A stretch of 6,421 nucleotides of DNA from an uncultured Rickettsiales bacterium. GTDB taxonomy: Bacteria; Pseudomonadota; Alphaproteobacteria; Rickettsiales; UBA1997. Position 1 is the stretch's first letter, and the number at the start of each line of letters is the position of its first letter. Below are positions 6,253-6,421 of this stretch, one piece after another. The translations under genes were made by a program, and so were the position numbers. The notes below the pieces were generated by a model. It saw nothing but the letters and a program-made list of their open reading frames with translations, did not search any database and had not been told where the DNA came from. Where the stretch lies: positions 1 through 6,421 of the forward strand of contig CATOJU010000058.1 of NCBI GenBank assembly GCA_951800555.1. The letters are read 5' to 3'.

Positions 6253-6421
6253 TTATATACGATTAAGAGATGGTGATCCAAAATCATTTTCATTTATCTC
6301 TTTATTTGCAATTTTACTATTTAAATAAATTTTAATTTCTTCAATTATTTTTTTAACTTCTTTTATTTTTTTTATTTCTTCAATTTTTTTTGTATCAGAT
6401 TCTTCAGATTTATGCAAATTA
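6253..6421 (-). CDS. C-terminal end of a Lys/Glu-rich, probably coiled-coil protein (5' part outside window)
   Basis: The minus strand is open from the right edge to TAA at 6253-6255, giving the last 55 residues. They show a regular Ile/Lys/Glu pattern (KKIEEIKKIKEVKKIIEEIK) typical of a long helix or coiled coil, and then end with ENDFGSPSLNRI. The final dozen residues are of ordinary, non-repetitive composition, which supports real coding. The start, full length and family cannot be seen. It converges on the ATPase gene, and the shared hairpin between them would terminate both. Confidence 0.72.
   Translation of the reverse strand, partial: NLHKSEESDTKKIEEIKKIKEVKKIIEEIKIYLNSKIANKEINENDFGSPSLNRI

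Noticed and set aside
1..6421. CRISPR array, tRNA, rRNA or insertion sequence
   Set aside because: I saw no regularly spaced repeats, no cloverleaf or CCA-type sequence, no rRNA segments and no transposase frame or paired terminal repeats.

Overview
This window is strongly AT-rich bacterial DNA, by eye about a quarter G+C or less in genes and lower between them. All the complete genes read through with the standard bacterial code: TGG is used for tryptophan, and every stop seen in the main genes is TAA. The combination of a very low-GC genome, an ankyrin-like large protein, an MgtA-type P-type ATPase and AT-only intergenic hairpins would suit an AT-rich anaerobe such as a Brachyspira-like spirochaete or a fusobacterium. 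No marker gene is present, so this placement is a guess.

Layout from left to right. (1) Positions 1-1198, minus strand: the first 399 codons of a large gene that runs off the left edge, with a good Shine-Dalgarno. Its product has a charged helical N-terminal half and weak ankyrin-like units towards the right end of what is visible. (2) Positions 1199-1818: a poorly coding, gene-decay-like stretch. It holds an AT palindrome in the presumed promoter of gene 1, a doubtful 69-codon minus-strand ORF, a 16-bp hairpin, and a short plus-strand fragment that reads like a transmembrane segment. (3) Positions 1819-3180, minus strand: a likely operon of three genes in the order 56-aa unrecognised small protein, DUF2335-type two-helix membrane protein, and classical short-chain dehydrogenase/reductase. 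The first two overlap by 11 nt. The small gene is newly called here. A 13-bp inverted repeat separates the second and third. (4) Positions 3181-3572: a divergent, extremely AT-rich control region with promoters facing both ways and a 15-bp perfect dyad at the plus-strand promoter. (5) Positions 3573-6203, plus strand: a complete magnesium-type P3B ATPase (MgtA/MgtB family) with all catalytic motifs intact, followed by a 14-bp perfect-stem terminator. (6) Positions 6253-6421, minus strand: the C-terminal end of a lysine/glutamate-rich, probably coiled-coil protein that converges on the ATPase gene and shares its terminator.

The only confident physiology is Mg2+ (or other divalent cation) uptake by the ATPase and an NAD(P)-dependent oxidoreductase of unknown substrate. 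The most interesting parts are the translationally coupled small-protein/DUF2335 pair, the operator-like dyad at the ATPase promoter, and the unexplained GC-richer fragment near 1640-1675.
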